Notes under the pieces: model-generated | Databases searched by the model: none | What the model saw: the letters and a program-made list of their open reading frames with translations, nothing else | What the model was told of the DNA's origin: nothing | Assembly (NCBI GenBank): GCA_045110475.1 | Contig: JBGCGC010000018.1 | Span: 1-64,000, forward strand | Source of the DNA: Granulosicoccus sp045110475 | Lineage (GTDB): Bacteria > Pseudomonadota > Gammaproteobacteria > Granulosicoccales > Granulosicoccaceae | Length of the DNA: 64,000 nucleotides | Direction of reading: 5' to 3' | Part shown: positions 16,611 through 26,195 of the stretch, in pieces | Layout of the letters: every line of letters begins with the position of its first letter | Position numbering within the stretch: the stretch's first letter is position 1 | Program-made: the position numbers and the translations under genes

Positions 16611-18062
16611 TCACGCCATATGCAGTTTGACGTACTCGAAGTCGCCGGGCTTGTTGTCGATTCCGACTTTGGGTGGAGCAATCCAGGTGGCATATTCACC
16701 CGGTGCAAAGTTGGGCTTCATGAGGGATTGAACAAATGCGCCATCATCCCTGGTGGGCAACCACTGGCCGCTCTTGCTGTCCCAATCGGCTTCAGAGATG
16801 ATGTTGCCTTCAGGGTCTGCCTTGATAGCCGCAAACACACCAATCTGCCGATGAAAGGCCTCATGCGGCAGTTTCAGTTCAAAATCGATGCCCGCCTTTT
16901 TAATGGCCTTATTCCAGCGACCTACGCCACCCGCAGCATCACGGACATAGTCATCACGCAAGCGCATGTTTATCGCGGTAAGAGCCGGTACTTCCTGTTC
17001 CTGGATTTTCCCATCCACGATATTACTGACTTTGTAGGTGTCGTCCTGCAGGCGATGATCATCCTCGATACGATGTTCCATATAACGACCCTTGATGCCG
17101 GCGTTAAATGCATTGGCCGCATTGGTCGATACTTCCTGCCCGAAAAGGTCAAGCGATAAGGTGTAATGCAGATTGAGTTTTTTCTGAATAGTGGGAAGAT
17201 CAATAACTCCGAGATCGCGTATGTTGCCAATATCGCCAGGATCGCTGATACCAGCCTTGTTCATCGCTTCACACGTTGCCTGAATGGTACGCCCTACGCC
17301 TGTCTCACCAACGAACATATGATGCGCCTCCTCCGTCAGCATGAACCGGCAGGTTCTGCTCAACGGGTCGAAGCCAGATTGGGCCAACGACTCAAGCTGC
17401 ATTTTGCCATCGCGGTCAGTGAAATAGGTAAACATGAAAAACGAAAGCCAGTCCGGTGTTTCTTCATTAAAAGCGCCCAGCATACGTGGAGCCTCTTCCG
17501 ATCCTGATGAGCGACGCAGCAGATCATCCGCTTCTTCACGTCCGTCTTTTCCGAAGTATTTTTGTAGCAGATAAACCATCGCCCACAAGTGGCGACCTTC
17601 CTCGACATTCACCTGAAAAAGGTTACGCAGGTCATAAAGTGAAGGTGCCGTCAATCCAAGAAAGCGCTGTTGTTCAACTGAGCCCGGCTCAGTATCGCCC
17701 TGAATAACGATGAGTCGTTTAACCATATTGCGGTACTCACCTGGCACTTCCTGCCATGCCGGCTTGCCCTGATGCTCTCCACAAGGTATCAACCTGTCTT
17801 GTACCTGCGGTGCTAACAGCACGCCCCAGCGATATTCAGGCATTTTCACGTAGTCGAACTTGGCCCAGCCCTTGGGATCTACACTTACCGCAGTACGCAG
17901 GTAGACCATCGACTCCTGAAAGTTCTGTGGAATGAGCTTATTCCACCAGTCAATGTATCCGGGGTGCCACTTTTCAAGTGCCTTTAGAACTTTCTTATCC
18001 TGCCCCAGACCTACATTGTTGGGGATGCGCGTGTCATAACTGACGTCAAGTGTGTCGACCAT
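16611..18062 (-). CDS. boxB: Benzoyl-CoA 2,3-epoxidase oxygenase subunit BoxB
   Basis: A 483-residue class I di-iron oxygenase. Iron-ligand motifs are seen as EEGRHLWAM (about residues 154-162) and TEEAHHMFVGETGVGR (about 240-255), with the BoxB-typical opening DTRIPNNVGLGQDKKVLKALEKWHPGYI and DWWNKLIPQNFQESMVYLRTAV. It forms the non-aromatic 2,3-epoxide of benzoyl-CoA using O2 and electrons from BoxA. Order boxC-boxB-boxA on one strand, with 116 bp between boxC and boxB, fits a single operon. Confidence 0.96.
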   Translation of the reverse strand: MVDTLDVSYDTRIPNNVGLGQDKKVLKALEKWHPGYIDWWNKLIPQNFQESMVYLRTAVSVDPKGWAKFDYVKMPEYRWGVLLAPQVQDRLIPCGEHQGKPAWQEVPGEYRNMVKRLIVIQGDTEPGSVEQQRFLGLTAPSLYDLRNLFQVNVEEGRHLWAMVYLLQKYFGKDGREEADDLLRRSSGSEEAPRMLGAFNEETPDWLSFFMFTYFTDRDGKMQLESLAQSGFDPLSRTCRFMLTEEAHHMFVGETGVGRTIQATCEAMNKAGISDPGDIGNIRDLGVIDLPTIQKKLNLHYTLSLDLFGQEVSTNAANAFNAGIKGRYMEHRIEDDHRLQDDTYKVSNIVDGKIQEQEVPALTAINMRLRDDYVRDAAGGVGRWNKAIKKAGIDFELKLPHEAFHRQIGVFAAIKADPEGNIISEADWDSKSGQWLPTRDDGAFVQSLMKPNFAPGEYATWIAPPKVGIDNKPGDFEYVKLHMA

Positions 18063-18178
18063 GAGTGTCTCCGAAGCGGTATGTTTGCTATCCAGTAAAT
18101 TGTTTGATGACTTGCCGAATTCACGACAGGCCGACTATTCTCACTAACGGCACTGGTTTGTACCGCGAGCGAGGCTGA

Positions 18179-19837
18179 TCAGACTCGTTCCAGATTGAAA
18201 TCACCGCGCACACCGGTACCGTAGCGCTGAAGCGCACCATTTTCTCCCACTGCATTAGGCCGAATGAAGATCCAGTTCTGCCACGCCGTGAGTCGGCCAA
18301 AAATGCGTGTTTCCATGGTTTCCGGTCCGGCAAAGCGCAGATTAGCCTCCATCCCGGTCATGGCGTCGGGGCTAAACGAGGCACGCTCCTCGACAAAGAT
18401 TCTGATCTCGTCTTCCCAATCGATGTCATCAAGAATGATGGTGACAAGCCCCATCTTCTCAGCAAGTTCGGCGTCCAGTGCCTCGCCCCTCTGTGCTTTG
18501 GCCGCATCAACACGTTCAGAGTCACCTAGAAAACGGGTCTGCAGACGGGTGAGCCCATTGCCCATCAAAAAGAAACCAAAATTAGCGTCGGTCAAGGTGA
18601 TGGTGGCAAGAGGTCTGTCGTCGTCATCGAATTCCCCTTCCATCATGTAGGTTCGGTCTACCGAGAACAGTATCTCTGCAAGTACTCCGGTGAAGCACGA
18701 ACCATGCTCTATGAACGCCACCAGGGAACGCGAGGTGACATCGAGTCGCTTCAAGGTGCGTTTCCAGTATTGGCGGACCTCGTTGGCCAGCCAATGATCG
18801 GCGTTGTCTGCGAGTAAAGCTTCATGGGCGCCTAGTTTTTCAGAATCGCCCTCGGTACGAATGATCCATAAACCGATGTCCATTTCATTCAAACGCATGT
18901 GCAGGATGGCATCTTCGAATTCGCGGCATAGCTTGAGCAGATAGGATTGGTCTGCCTGTGCAATAAAGGCAGCCATATCCTCTGGCGCATCGTCATCGGG
19001 CCCCTTGAGAGTGAATGTCGCCGTCCGACCAGCGCGATCAATATCAACGCTTACTTGCGACCACGAGACAGAATTTTCTGTCTGATTGCGCTGCAATGGC
19101 GTGAGGGAAATGCCTGTCTGGACATCTTTTTTGACAGACCTTTCAGCGAATTCGAGAGCACGGGCTTTTACCGTTTCGGCAAACTTTGAATTTGGAATCA
19201 GTTCATCGACCAGACGCCAGTCCTTTGCGCGCTGCCCTTTCACCCCCTCCTCCATCGAGCAGAAGATGTCCGCAAGATCGCGACGTACTTTGCGTTTGTC
19301 GGTGACTCTGGTGAGTCCACCTGTGCCGGGCAATACAGCAAGTAGCGGCACTTCTGGCAGTCCAACGGCTGTAGTACTGTCGTCAGTCAACATGATGTAA
19401 TTACAAGCAAGCGCTAACTCATAGCCCCCCCCTGCACACGCACCTTTCACCGCTGCGATGTACTGTTGGCCGCTATCTTCTTCTGCAGCTTCGAAGGCGT
19501 TACGCGTCTCGTTGGTAAACTTGCAAAAGTTGACCTTGTGGCTGTGTTCAGCGCCACCCAACATGCGGATGTTGGCCCCGGCGCAGAACACGTTGTCCTT
19601 GCCTGACTGAAAGACGACAGTTTTGATCTCAGGGTGTTCGAAGCGCATACGCTGCACGACATCGTTGAGCTCGATGTCCACACCGAGGTCATAGGAGTTG
19701 AGCTTGAGTTCGTATCCGTCGAATAGCCCACCGTTTTCGTCGACATCCATACTGAGAACAGCGACAGGCCCGTCGTAGGCGATCTTCCAGTGACGATATT
19801 GCGTTGGATCAACCCGGAAGTCGATGGGTTTTGACAT
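18179..19837 (-). CDS. boxC: Benzoyl-CoA-dihydrodiol/epoxide lyase BoxC
   Basis: A 552-residue ring-opening enzyme of the crotonase superfamily, with an N-terminal crotonase core (DNVFCAGANIRMLGG, AAVKGACAGGGYELALACNYIML, VGLPEVPLLAVLPGTGGLTRVTD) and a second degenerate crotonase-like half. It hydrolyses the 2,3-epoxide and cleaves the ring to 3,4-dehydroadipyl-CoA semialdehyde plus formate. A strong Shine-Dalgarno (AGAGGAGAG) precedes the ATG. The upstream AT-rich stretch with an inverted repeat marks the probable regulated promoter. No BoxD aldehyde dehydrogenase is in the window. Confidence 0.96.
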   Translation of the reverse strand: MSKPIDFRVDPTQYRHWKIAYDGPVAVLSMDVDENGGLFDGYELKLNSYDLGVDIELNDVVQRMRFEHPEIKTVVFQSGKDNVFCAGANIRMLGGAEHSHKVNFCKFTNETRNAFEAAEEDSGQQYIAAVKGACAGGGYELALACNYIMLTDDSTTAVGLPEVPLLAVLPGTGGLTRVTDKRKVRRDLADIFCSMEEGVKGQRAKDWRLVDELIPNSKFAETVKARALEFAERSVKKDVQTGISLTPLQRNQTENSVSWSQVSVDIDRAGRTATFTLKGPDDDAPEDMAAFIAQADQSYLLKLCREFEDAILHMRLNEMDIGLWIIRTEGDSEKLGAHEALLADNADHWLANEVRQYWKRTLKRLDVTSRSLVAFIEHGSCFTGVLAEILFSVDRTYMMEGEFDDDDRPLATITLTDANFGFFLMGNGLTRLQTRFLGDSERVDAAKAQRGEALDAELAEKMGLVTIILDDIDWEDEIRIFVEERASFSPDAMTGMEANLRFAGPETMETRIFGRLTAWQNWIFIRPNAVGENGALQRYGTGVRGDFNLERV

Positions 19838-19898
19838 CTGGCACTCTCCTCTAACGACAGCGTCTAAAGATACGCTGGGTTGAGTAAGATGTAAATAC

Positions 19899-19924
19899 TA
19901 TATTTGCATAATATCGCAAATATA
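19899..19924. promoter_or_regulatory. Perfect inverted repeat upstream of boxC, candidate BoxR operator
   Basis: TATATTTGC (19899-19907) and GCAAATATA (19916-19924) are perfect 9-bp arms around an 8-bp spacer. On the boxC strand it includes TGCG-N6-TGCA, close to the TGCA-N6-TGCA pattern described for BzdR/BoxR. It lies about 62 bp before the boxC start in strongly AT-rich DNA that contrasts with the coding regions. A related imperfect repeat (ATAATTTGC / GCATATTAT) is at 19973-20000. Assignment to BoxR is inference. Confidence 0.5.
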
Positions 19925-19972
19925 ATATACTTTGATATCAATGATTTAGTTAAATTAGCGATACAACAGCAT

Positions 19973-20000
19973 ATAATTTGCATTATAAAGCGCATATTAT
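19973..20000. promoter_or_regulatory. Second imperfect inverted repeat upstream of boxC
   Basis: ATAATTTGC (19973-19981) and GCATATTAT (19992-20000), one mismatch, 10-bp spacer, overlapping the last codons of the DUF309 gene. On the boxC strand it again carries TGCG followed by TGCAAAT, here with 8 bases between. It may be an auxiliary operator; weaker than the perfect repeat at 19899-19924. Confidence 0.35.
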
Positions 20001-20441
20001 GTCTCGCTCGAGGCCATCAATCCAGCGATGAACTTCCTGCAACTCCAGCGACATGATCGAAGCACCGGCTACTGGAGGCATCAGTCCCCGCACCTGACCA
20101 ACAAGCCGAAGGGCAGCTTTTAGTCGACCCATGCGTAATTTCAGGTATCCATTGGCAAGTTGAATCAGTCCCTGGACAAATCGCCGTTCTATCGACCCAT
20201 CTGGCAAGGCCATCCAGACCGGCTCCAGCACTTCATGTGCCTCCCAGTAATAACCTTTGTCAAAAAAATGCAGACCAGCCAGAAAGGCATCGCATCGGGC
20301 AAGCCTTTCAGCACCCGCGCCGTTAACAGCAGTTGCTCTGATGTCATCAAACGCATTGTCGGGGTGACGTTTATTTTGTCCAGGCAAATACGCATACTCA
20401 GGCAAACTTGTCATACCTTGTGGTAGTGGTTTTTTAGCCAT
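19983..20441 (-). CDS. DUF309-family protein
   Basis: About 152 residues from ATG 20441, which overlaps the stop of the upstream hydrolase gene by 8 bases (a GTG at 20480 is also in frame). The DUF309 signature is clear: FLAGLHFFDKGYYWEAHEVLEPVW, then RRFVQGLIQLANGYLKLRMGRLKAA. The family is all-helical and of unknown function. Coupling to the alpha/beta hydrolase and position just before boxC suggest co-expression, though the boxC promoter lies in between. Confidence 0.85.
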   Translation of the reverse strand: MAKKPLPQGMTSLPEYAYLPGQNKRHPDNAFDDIRATAVNGAGAERLARCDAFLAGLHFFDKGYYWEAHEVLEPVWMALPDGSIERRFVQGLIQLANGYLKLRMGRLKAALRLVGQVRGLMPPVAGASIMSLELQEVHRWIDGLERDIICAL

Positions 20442-21261
20442 TAGCTTTTTCCCGAGTACCCGTTCGTAGAGCACATTCACCTTCGCAGAAAGCAGCTATT
20501 GCAGCCAGAACCGAGGGACCTTGTTCAAGATGTGGCGCGTGCATACAATCGTTCAGGATCAGTGTGGATACTGATGCGCTTTGCACACGATGGGTGAGAA
20601 CATCGATTTGTGCCAGTGTGCCGTACGGATCCTGACGACCTTGTATTGCCAGTACAGGAACCTGAATAGCATCGACAGTGGCTGACACATTCCATTGCTT
20701 GAAATCCGGATTCAGCCAGCTGTCGTTCCAGCCGCGAAATGCATTGTCCGGATCACGATGGTATTTTTCCATCCGTTTGCGCAAGTCACCACGATCAAAC
20801 GCGTCACGGGCCTGAGCAATCTGCGCAAGACCAACTGGCTCAGTAAAGAAATGCGGTGCCATAAGTATCACACCGGTAACGGCGGGATCGATCACACTGC
20901 CTGCATGGATTGCTGCAATGGTTGCACCATCGCTATGGCCCAACAGTACGGACTGTTTTACGCCGATAAAGTCCAGAACGTCGGGCAACACTTCCACAGC
21001 CTCACGCGTCATGTAATCCAGCGGGCGTGGCAAATCGGCAAGATCGGACTGACCGTAGCCCGCTCTTGAATAAGCAAACACGCCATATCCCGTGCTTTTG
21101 CTGAGCTCTTTCGGGAACTCACGCCACAGATGCGTGCAACCTAACCCTTCATGCAACAGCACCACGGTCGGTGCATCGTCAGGTTCAGGTCCATAACAGG
21201 CGTATTCCAGCCACTTGTCACGTACTTTGAGTTTACCGCTCTCAGACCAATGAGCGCTCAT
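20434..21261 (-). CDS. Alpha/beta-fold hydrolase
   Basis: A 275-residue alpha/beta hydrolase with oxyanion-region text VVLLHEGLGCTHLWREF, nucleophile elbow GHSDGAT (Ser about residue 109), a later acidic residue in VLAIQGRQDPYG, and the C-terminal His in CMHAPHLEQ. Ester or thioester hydrolysis is likely. Location upstream of the box genes hints at a role in aromatic ester or CoA-thioester hydrolysis, but no substrate can be read. Confidence 0.85.
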   Translation of the reverse strand: MSAHWSESGKLKVRDKWLEYACYGPEPDDAPTVVLLHEGLGCTHLWREFPKELSKSTGYGVFAYSRAGYGQSDLADLPRPLDYMTREAVEVLPDVLDFIGVKQSVLLGHSDGATIAAIHAGSVIDPAVTGVILMAPHFFTEPVGLAQIAQARDAFDRGDLRKRMEKYHRDPDNAFRGWNDSWLNPDFKQWNVSATVDAIQVPVLAIQGRQDPYGTLAQIDVLTHRVQSASVSTLILNDCMHAPHLEQGPSVLAAIAAFCEGECALRTGTREKANG

Positions 21262-21373
21262 GGTTCACCGATGGAGTCTCCGATAAACTATTTATACACG
21301 TTTGACGATAAAATCGTGGGCTGATCTTACAGCACGGCTCAATACCCGGCTCGGTTTCGTAATTTGGCTGATC

Positions 21374-24241
21374 TCAAGATGCCTTGCGCAGCGGCTCTTC
21401 GCTGAGCGCTTCGGAAAGTGAACAGGGCTTGGCGATCAAGTACCCTTGCGCATAGTCAACGCCGATCGTTGCCAATATTTGTAGAATTGCATCATCTTCA
21501 ACGAATTCAGCAACGGTCTTGATGTTCATAGACTTGCCCACGTGGTCAATAGCCCGGACCATTTCACGTGCAACATCGCTGTCATGGACATCCTTGACAA
21601 ACTGCCCGTCAATCTTAAGAACATCTACCGGTAGATTACGCAAGTATGCAAAAGAGCTTAACCCGGAGCCAAAATCATCCAGCGCAACCTTGGCACCCAG
21701 TGCCTGAATTCCACGAATAAGTGTTACGGCATTGGAAAAATGCGAAATCGCAGCTGTCTCTGTTATTTCGAACCAGAAACGGGTCGCGCAAGCATCGTAT
21801 TCGTGCAGCTGTTCCTCGATATATCCCAAAAGCGTTGGGTCAGCCGCCGATTGCCCGGAGATATTGACCGAAAACACACAGTCTGGTGATAGTTGTGCCT
21901 CGGCGTTCTTGACGGTTCGGATAGCGTTTCTGATTACCCAACGGTCTATACTTCGCATCAGATCGTAACGCTCTGCTGCTTTTATAAAACTGTAAGGTGT
22001 GATCAGTCTGCCATCATCACCCTGCAGGCGAATAAGAAATTCGTAATGCGAAATTTGGGTAGTGACTTTCGTTGCGGCATCAGCCGTGCTCCCTTGGCCG
22101 ATAGATGTAACGTTGGCTTGCCTGGAACTATCTGGATTGATGGTAGCGATTGCCTGCACTAACAACTCGAATTTGCCGTCGTCCAGGGCCGTTGTCAAAC
22201 GCGGCAGCCAGTTCATCTCTTCGCGATGCTGCGTGACAGTTTCATCGGTGTCAGAGTATACAACCAACGCATTACGACCAGATTCCTTTGCGGTATAACA
22301 TGCCACATCGGCAGCTGACATCACGGTCTTCAAATCACAGTTGTCGGCGTTAATTTCCACAAGACCAATACTTGCGTGAACCTTAAACGCCGCTCCATCA
22401 TGCTCGAATACAAAATGCTGAAAAAAGTCGTAAATCATGTTGGCAACCTCGATCGCATCGTCCCGGTTGCAATCGCATATGATGATGCCAAACTCATCGC
22501 CCCCCAGCCGCGCCAGCACATCATCGCTGCGAAGAATGATTTTCATGGAGTCGGTTAGTTCGCATAGCAAACGATCACCACTCGAGTGACCACACGTATC
22601 ATTGACCACCTTGAACTGATCCAGATCGATGTAACACAAGGCATGCTCACGATAACTCTGACTGACATCGCTAGTAAGCTCAGCCAGACGTCGATCAAAG
22701 TAGAACCGGTTGTAACCTCCAGTCAGTGCATCATGATTGGCTCTGTACTCAAGCTCGGACCTCAATTTTCTTTCCCGGCTAACATCCTCCAGAACAAGTA
22801 TGACACCGCTGTAGCCTCCATCGCCATCCGGCATACGCGATACAGACATCTTCACGGTGATTCCTGCCAGATGCGGCAGGTCAAGTTCTACATCGACTTC
22901 CTTGAGATCATCCCCCAGGACTTCAATGACAGACCTTAAATCGTGTGCAGACCCTGAAATAGCGGAAGCGGTATTGAAATTAAGGTGCTCGGTCACCGGC
23001 TGATTAATGATATTTTCTTCATTCACCTCTAGAAACGCCAAGGCAGAAGGGTTTAGATAAACAATGGTCAAATCATCACTTAAGGCAACCACAGCGTCAC
23101 TGATAGATTCCAGTGTCCGTTGCGCATTTTCACGCTCCTTGTTTATCGCTCGAAGGCTGGCCATGCGTTCATTTCTGGCTCTGCGCGACTGAGTTATGAC
23201 GGTAATAATCATCAATGCAAACGTAGTGATACAAAAAGTAATCACGGCGATAAAGAACAGATGTTTGCGCGGCAGACCAATCTGCTTGACAAGTGTCATG
23301 GTCAGCACAGATGTGCCCAATGTCCACTGTTGCCTCATAGACAATGGAGCAAGGTTTATGTCAACACTCTTGTTTCGTTTAAGATCGTTTTGTTCCAGCT
23401 TTAATTCCACCTCACGACTATCCACAAGTAACAACTTAACCAGATCAAAGCTGTTGTCGCCAATGGATGACAACAATTCCTCGGCATCTATCGAGACCCA
23501 GATCCCTCCTGCAAGAAGTTCAAGACGTTCTTCTCTGGTTTCGGGTTGATAGCTGCCAAAGTAGACTGGTTGTACAGCCAGCAATTCCCCTGAGGTCGGA
23601 AAACTTTCGGGTGTCTTGATCAGAAAGGCGTCGCCGGACACCACAGTGGCATCGATATTCTCAACAAAGCCGGGAATAGTGGCCAGATTCAAGCCAAGCA
23701 AGCGGTGTTTTTCACTCTGTGGCGCATCGCTCGAGATAATCGGAAAGTCATAGCTAGGTTGACTGACAGACACACTTGAATCACGCAGACCGGGTAATGA
23801 GTGTATTCGAAAATTCGGTGAACCCTGCTCACGCATCCAGCTTTCGTACATAGCGCGAAATTCTGAATCGATATACTCAAACATGCCGACATCCTGTACG
23901 TGCGTCGAGTTTAAATATTGTCTGAGCAGGCTTGCAAAGGCGTCGATGTCAGCGCCTGCAAATTCATCAGATGCGTAGTGCATTCCCAGCATCGACTTCA
24001 TGATGGAACGCACCTCTACGACGTTTGAGGTGGCTTCATTTAACAGCTTTTCGGAGTTTTCATTGAAAGCTCGTACCTGCTGGCCATACGATATTGTCAA
24101 CCCTACATAAATACAGAGAGTGAGAAGAACCAGAATAGCCAGGCCACAGATAACTTGTAGACTAAACCGTCTATTACGTTCCGCATACAGGTTAGCCTCC
24201 ATACTGTTTAATTGCGGATCATTTTGCACCGTGAATCCCAC
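21374..24241 (-). CDS. CHASE-PAS-GGDEF-EAL membrane protein (c-di-GMP turnover)
   Basis: 955 residues. A membrane helix (about 30-50), a periplasmic CHASE-type domain (about 85-310; FRIHSLPGL, LLGLNLATIPGF, LLAVQPVYFGS), a second helix (about 328-350), a PAS domain (about 372-490), GGDEF (residues 580-584, intact RLGGDEF) and an EAL domain. The EAL motif itself reads EFL (734-736), but the other signatures are present: EITET, DDFGSGLSSFAYLR, LKIDGQFVKDV and AEFVED. It probably makes and/or degrades c-di-GMP in response to a periplasmic ligand. Start is GTG 24241 or ATG 24202. It is divergent from a porin-like gene and a PstS-like gene. Confidence 0.9.
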   Translation of the reverse strand: MGFTVQNDPQLNSMEANLYAERNRRFSLQVICGLAILVLLTLCIYVGLTISYGQQVRAFNENSEKLLNEATSNVVEVRSIMKSMLGMHYASDEFAGADIDAFASLLRQYLNSTHVQDVGMFEYIDSEFRAMYESWMREQGSPNFRIHSLPGLRDSSVSVSQPSYDFPIISSDAPQSEKHRLLGLNLATIPGFVENIDATVVSGDAFLIKTPESFPTSGELLAVQPVYFGSYQPETREERLELLAGGIWVSIDAEELLSSIGDNSFDLVKLLLVDSREVELKLEQNDLKRNKSVDINLAPLSMRQQWTLGTSVLTMTLVKQIGLPRKHLFFIAVITFCITTFALMIITVITQSRRARNERMASLRAINKERENAQRTLESISDAVVALSDDLTIVYLNPSALAFLEVNEENIINQPVTEHLNFNTASAISGSAHDLRSVIEVLGDDLKEVDVELDLPHLAGITVKMSVSRMPDGDGGYSGVILVLEDVSRERKLRSELEYRANHDALTGGYNRFYFDRRLAELTSDVSQSYREHALCYIDLDQFKVVNDTCGHSSGDRLLCELTDSMKIILRSDDVLARLGGDEFGIIICDCNRDDAIEVANMIYDFFQHFVFEHDGAAFKVHASIGLVEINADNCDLKTVMSAADVACYTAKESGRNALVVYSDTDETVTQHREEMNWLPRLTTALDDGKFELLVQAIATINPDSSRQANVTSIGQGSTADAATKVTTQISHYEFLIRLQGDDGRLITPYSFIKAAERYDLMRSIDRWVIRNAIRTVKNAEAQLSPDCVFSVNISGQSAADPTLLGYIEEQLHEYDACATRFWFEITETAAISHFSNAVTLIRGIQALGAKVALDDFGSGLSSFAYLRNLPVDVLKIDGQFVKDVHDSDVAREMVRAIDHVGKSMNIKTVAEFVEDDAILQILATIGVDYAQGYLIAKPCSLSEALSEEPLRKAS

Positions 24242-24454
24242 GTTAAAAGCTGCATAAGCTCATCTCAACAGAGCGATGGACACCCTAGTGGCCCACTAGC
24301 GTTGGGTAAACCCCTGTTACATAGATATAACGGCATATGCGCAGATATCCTGAATATTCCTTCGTTTTGCTCTTGTGTTACCAGCACTGACGTTATACAG
24401 CCGCATCGGCGCAACATTTGCCCTGAAAAGCTCCACTGCCAGTTGTGGCTTTAA

Positions 24455-25672
24455 ATGATGTTATCCAGCATGAGGTTCTGCCAAATACGATTGACAGCGA
24501 TGCTCTGTCTGCTCCTGTCTACCAATGCTATGGCATCAGAGCGTTTTTTATTTTCGGGTTTCGGAACGCTGGGCTTTGCCATAGTAGACTCTGATACGGC
24601 AGAGTATCGAACCGGAAAAGCACAAGACGGTGCTGACGATCGCGGCTCGTTCGAGGTTGATTCAAGACTTGGGATACAGGCTGACTACATCATAAATCAT
24701 GATTTTTCTGCCACCTTGCAGTTAGTGGCTCGAGAGGGTGGTGATGGCAGTCCTGAAGTTCTTCCTGAGTGGGCATTTCTGAAAAAACAGCTCAATGATA
24801 GCGTCGGCGTTCGCTTGGGGCGAATTGGTTTGGGACTGTATATGGCTTCGGAATTTCAGGAGGTTGGTTTTGCACACCCGTTGCTGCGCTTGCCGGAAGA
24901 AACCTATGTACAGATACCACTTTATTTTTTCGATGGCGTGGATTTTATCGGAAACTTCAACTTGGGCGAGACGCAATTAACTTTTCAGGCAATAGCAGGT
25001 TCAAGCAAATCGAAGTTCTTTGATGACTTGAATGTCGATTTGAAGTTGATTGTCGGGTTTAACCTCATCGCCGAGACAGATCATTGGCGCTGGCGCGTAA
25101 CACACAATATGGGAAAGCTGAATATCTACTCTGATGACCTGCTTGCTCTTGGTCAGGGGCTCGAACAAGCAAGTGTCCTATTTCCGCCGCTAGGTGAGGT
25201 CGCTGAGAATTTCAACGACGAGCATAAGGATGTCACCTTTAGCGGCATTGGTGTGGAATACGAGCAAGGTGACTTTTTTATGAATGCCGAGCTGACAACG
25301 CGTACGGTGGATCAGTTTCTTCCAGATACATCCGCTTGGTATGTAGCAGTCGGTTATCACATGGGCAGTATTTCACCCTATGCGTATGTTTCCAAATTAC
25401 ATCAGAGCAGTAAGGACTCTATAGAATTTCCGGATATTCCTACCTTGCAGGAGGCGGCAATCGCCGTTGACCGAATCTACGCATCGGCAGATCAACAGTC
25501 GGTCGCTGCTGGCTTGCGATGGGATTTCAGGCCTAACGTTGCACTCAAGGCGCAGATAGAGCATCTGACGTTCGAGAACAATGGCATTAGTTTTTCACGC
25601 GAGAATGATGAGGTTCCAGCGGGAAGCGATTCAGCAAATTTATTCAGTCTGGCATTTGACTTCATATTTTGA
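24455..25672 (+). CDS. Outer-membrane porin-like beta-barrel protein
   Basis: 405 residues with a signal peptide (MLCLLLSTNAMAS, cleaved near residue 28), alternating aromatic beta-strand text throughout and a C-terminal Phe (SLAFDFIF), the recognition signal for outer-membrane insertion. Early text FLFSGFGTLGFAIVDSD and RLGRIGLGLYMASEF is typical of general or phosphate porins. It overlaps or abuts the next gene and is divergent from the c-di-GMP protein, suggesting a functional module. Confidence 0.8.
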   Translation: MMLSSMRFCQIRLTAMLCLLLSTNAMASERFLFSGFGTLGFAIVDSDTAEYRTGKAQDGADDRGSFEVDSRLGIQADYIINHDFSATLQLVAREGGDGSPEVLPEWAFLKKQLNDSVGVRLGRIGLGLYMASEFQEVGFAHPLLRLPEETYVQIPLYFFDGVDFIGNFNLGETQLTFQAIAGSSKSKFFDDLNVDLKLIVGFNLIAETDHWRWRVTHNMGKLNIYSDDLLALGQGLEQASVLFPPLGEVAENFNDEHKDVTFSGIGVEYEQGDFFMNAELTTRTVDQFLPDTSAWYVAVGYHMGSISPYAYVSKLHQSSKDSIEFPDIPTLQEAAIAVDRIYASADQQSVAAGLRWDFRPNVALKAQIEHLTFENNGISFSRENDEVPAGSDSANLFSLAFDFIF

Positions 25673-25686
25673 ACCTATTAAAAAAC

Positions 25687-26127
25687 ATGAAACCTTTTTC
25701 AGTAGTCTGCCTGCTAACGATGCTGGTTGTGATACCAAACAGTTTTCACAGCAAGCCGGTGGTCGCATCCAATGGAGCAATTGCGGTGATTGTCAATGAA
25801 CGCAATGCGACGCAGAACATGACAGCACGAGAGGTACGCAAATTGTTTCTTGGCAAAAGCAGGAAGTTGCCTGATGGAACACGAGCGATTCTCGTCAGCC
25901 TCCAGTCACTGCAAACCACCTTTAATAGAGCCACCCTTGGCAAGAACAACGCGCAGGTAAAGTCTGCATGGGCAAGATTACAGTTTACCGGCAGAGCCTT
26001 ACCACCTCGCGAATTTACAAACGCATCGGATGTTGTCAATTTTGTTGCCAGCAATACTGATGCAATCGGCTATGTGCCAATGGCGGCCCTGACACAAGGT
26101 GTCCGCGAAGTGTATGTTCTGGAGTAA
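25687..26127 (+). CDS. Small PstS-like periplasmic ligand-binding protein
   Basis: About 146 residues from ATG 25687 (a TTG at 25669 overlaps the porin stop). A signal peptide (SVVCLLTMLVVIPNSFHSKPVVAS) precedes a compact PBP-like domain: IAVIVNERNATQNMTAREVRKLFLGKSRKLPDG, VKSAWARLQFTGRALPP, VVNFVASNTDAIGYVPMAAL. This pattern is found in small phosphate-ABC-type substrate-binding-like proteins that lack their own transporter. With the neighbouring porin and CHASE sensor it could present a ligand to the sensor; this is inference. Confidence 0.75.
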   Translation: MKPFSVVCLLTMLVVIPNSFHSKPVVASNGAIAVIVNERNATQNMTAREVRKLFLGKSRKLPDGTRAILVSLQSLQTTFNRATLGKNNAQVKSAWARLQFTGRALPPREFTNASDVVNFVASNTDAIGYVPMAALTQGVREVYVLE

Positions 26128-26195
26128 TCTCAAGGGTGCTGGATAAGCCAATAGATAAATAGCAGAAACTGCCTTGTCGGACACGACCCAAAGCT

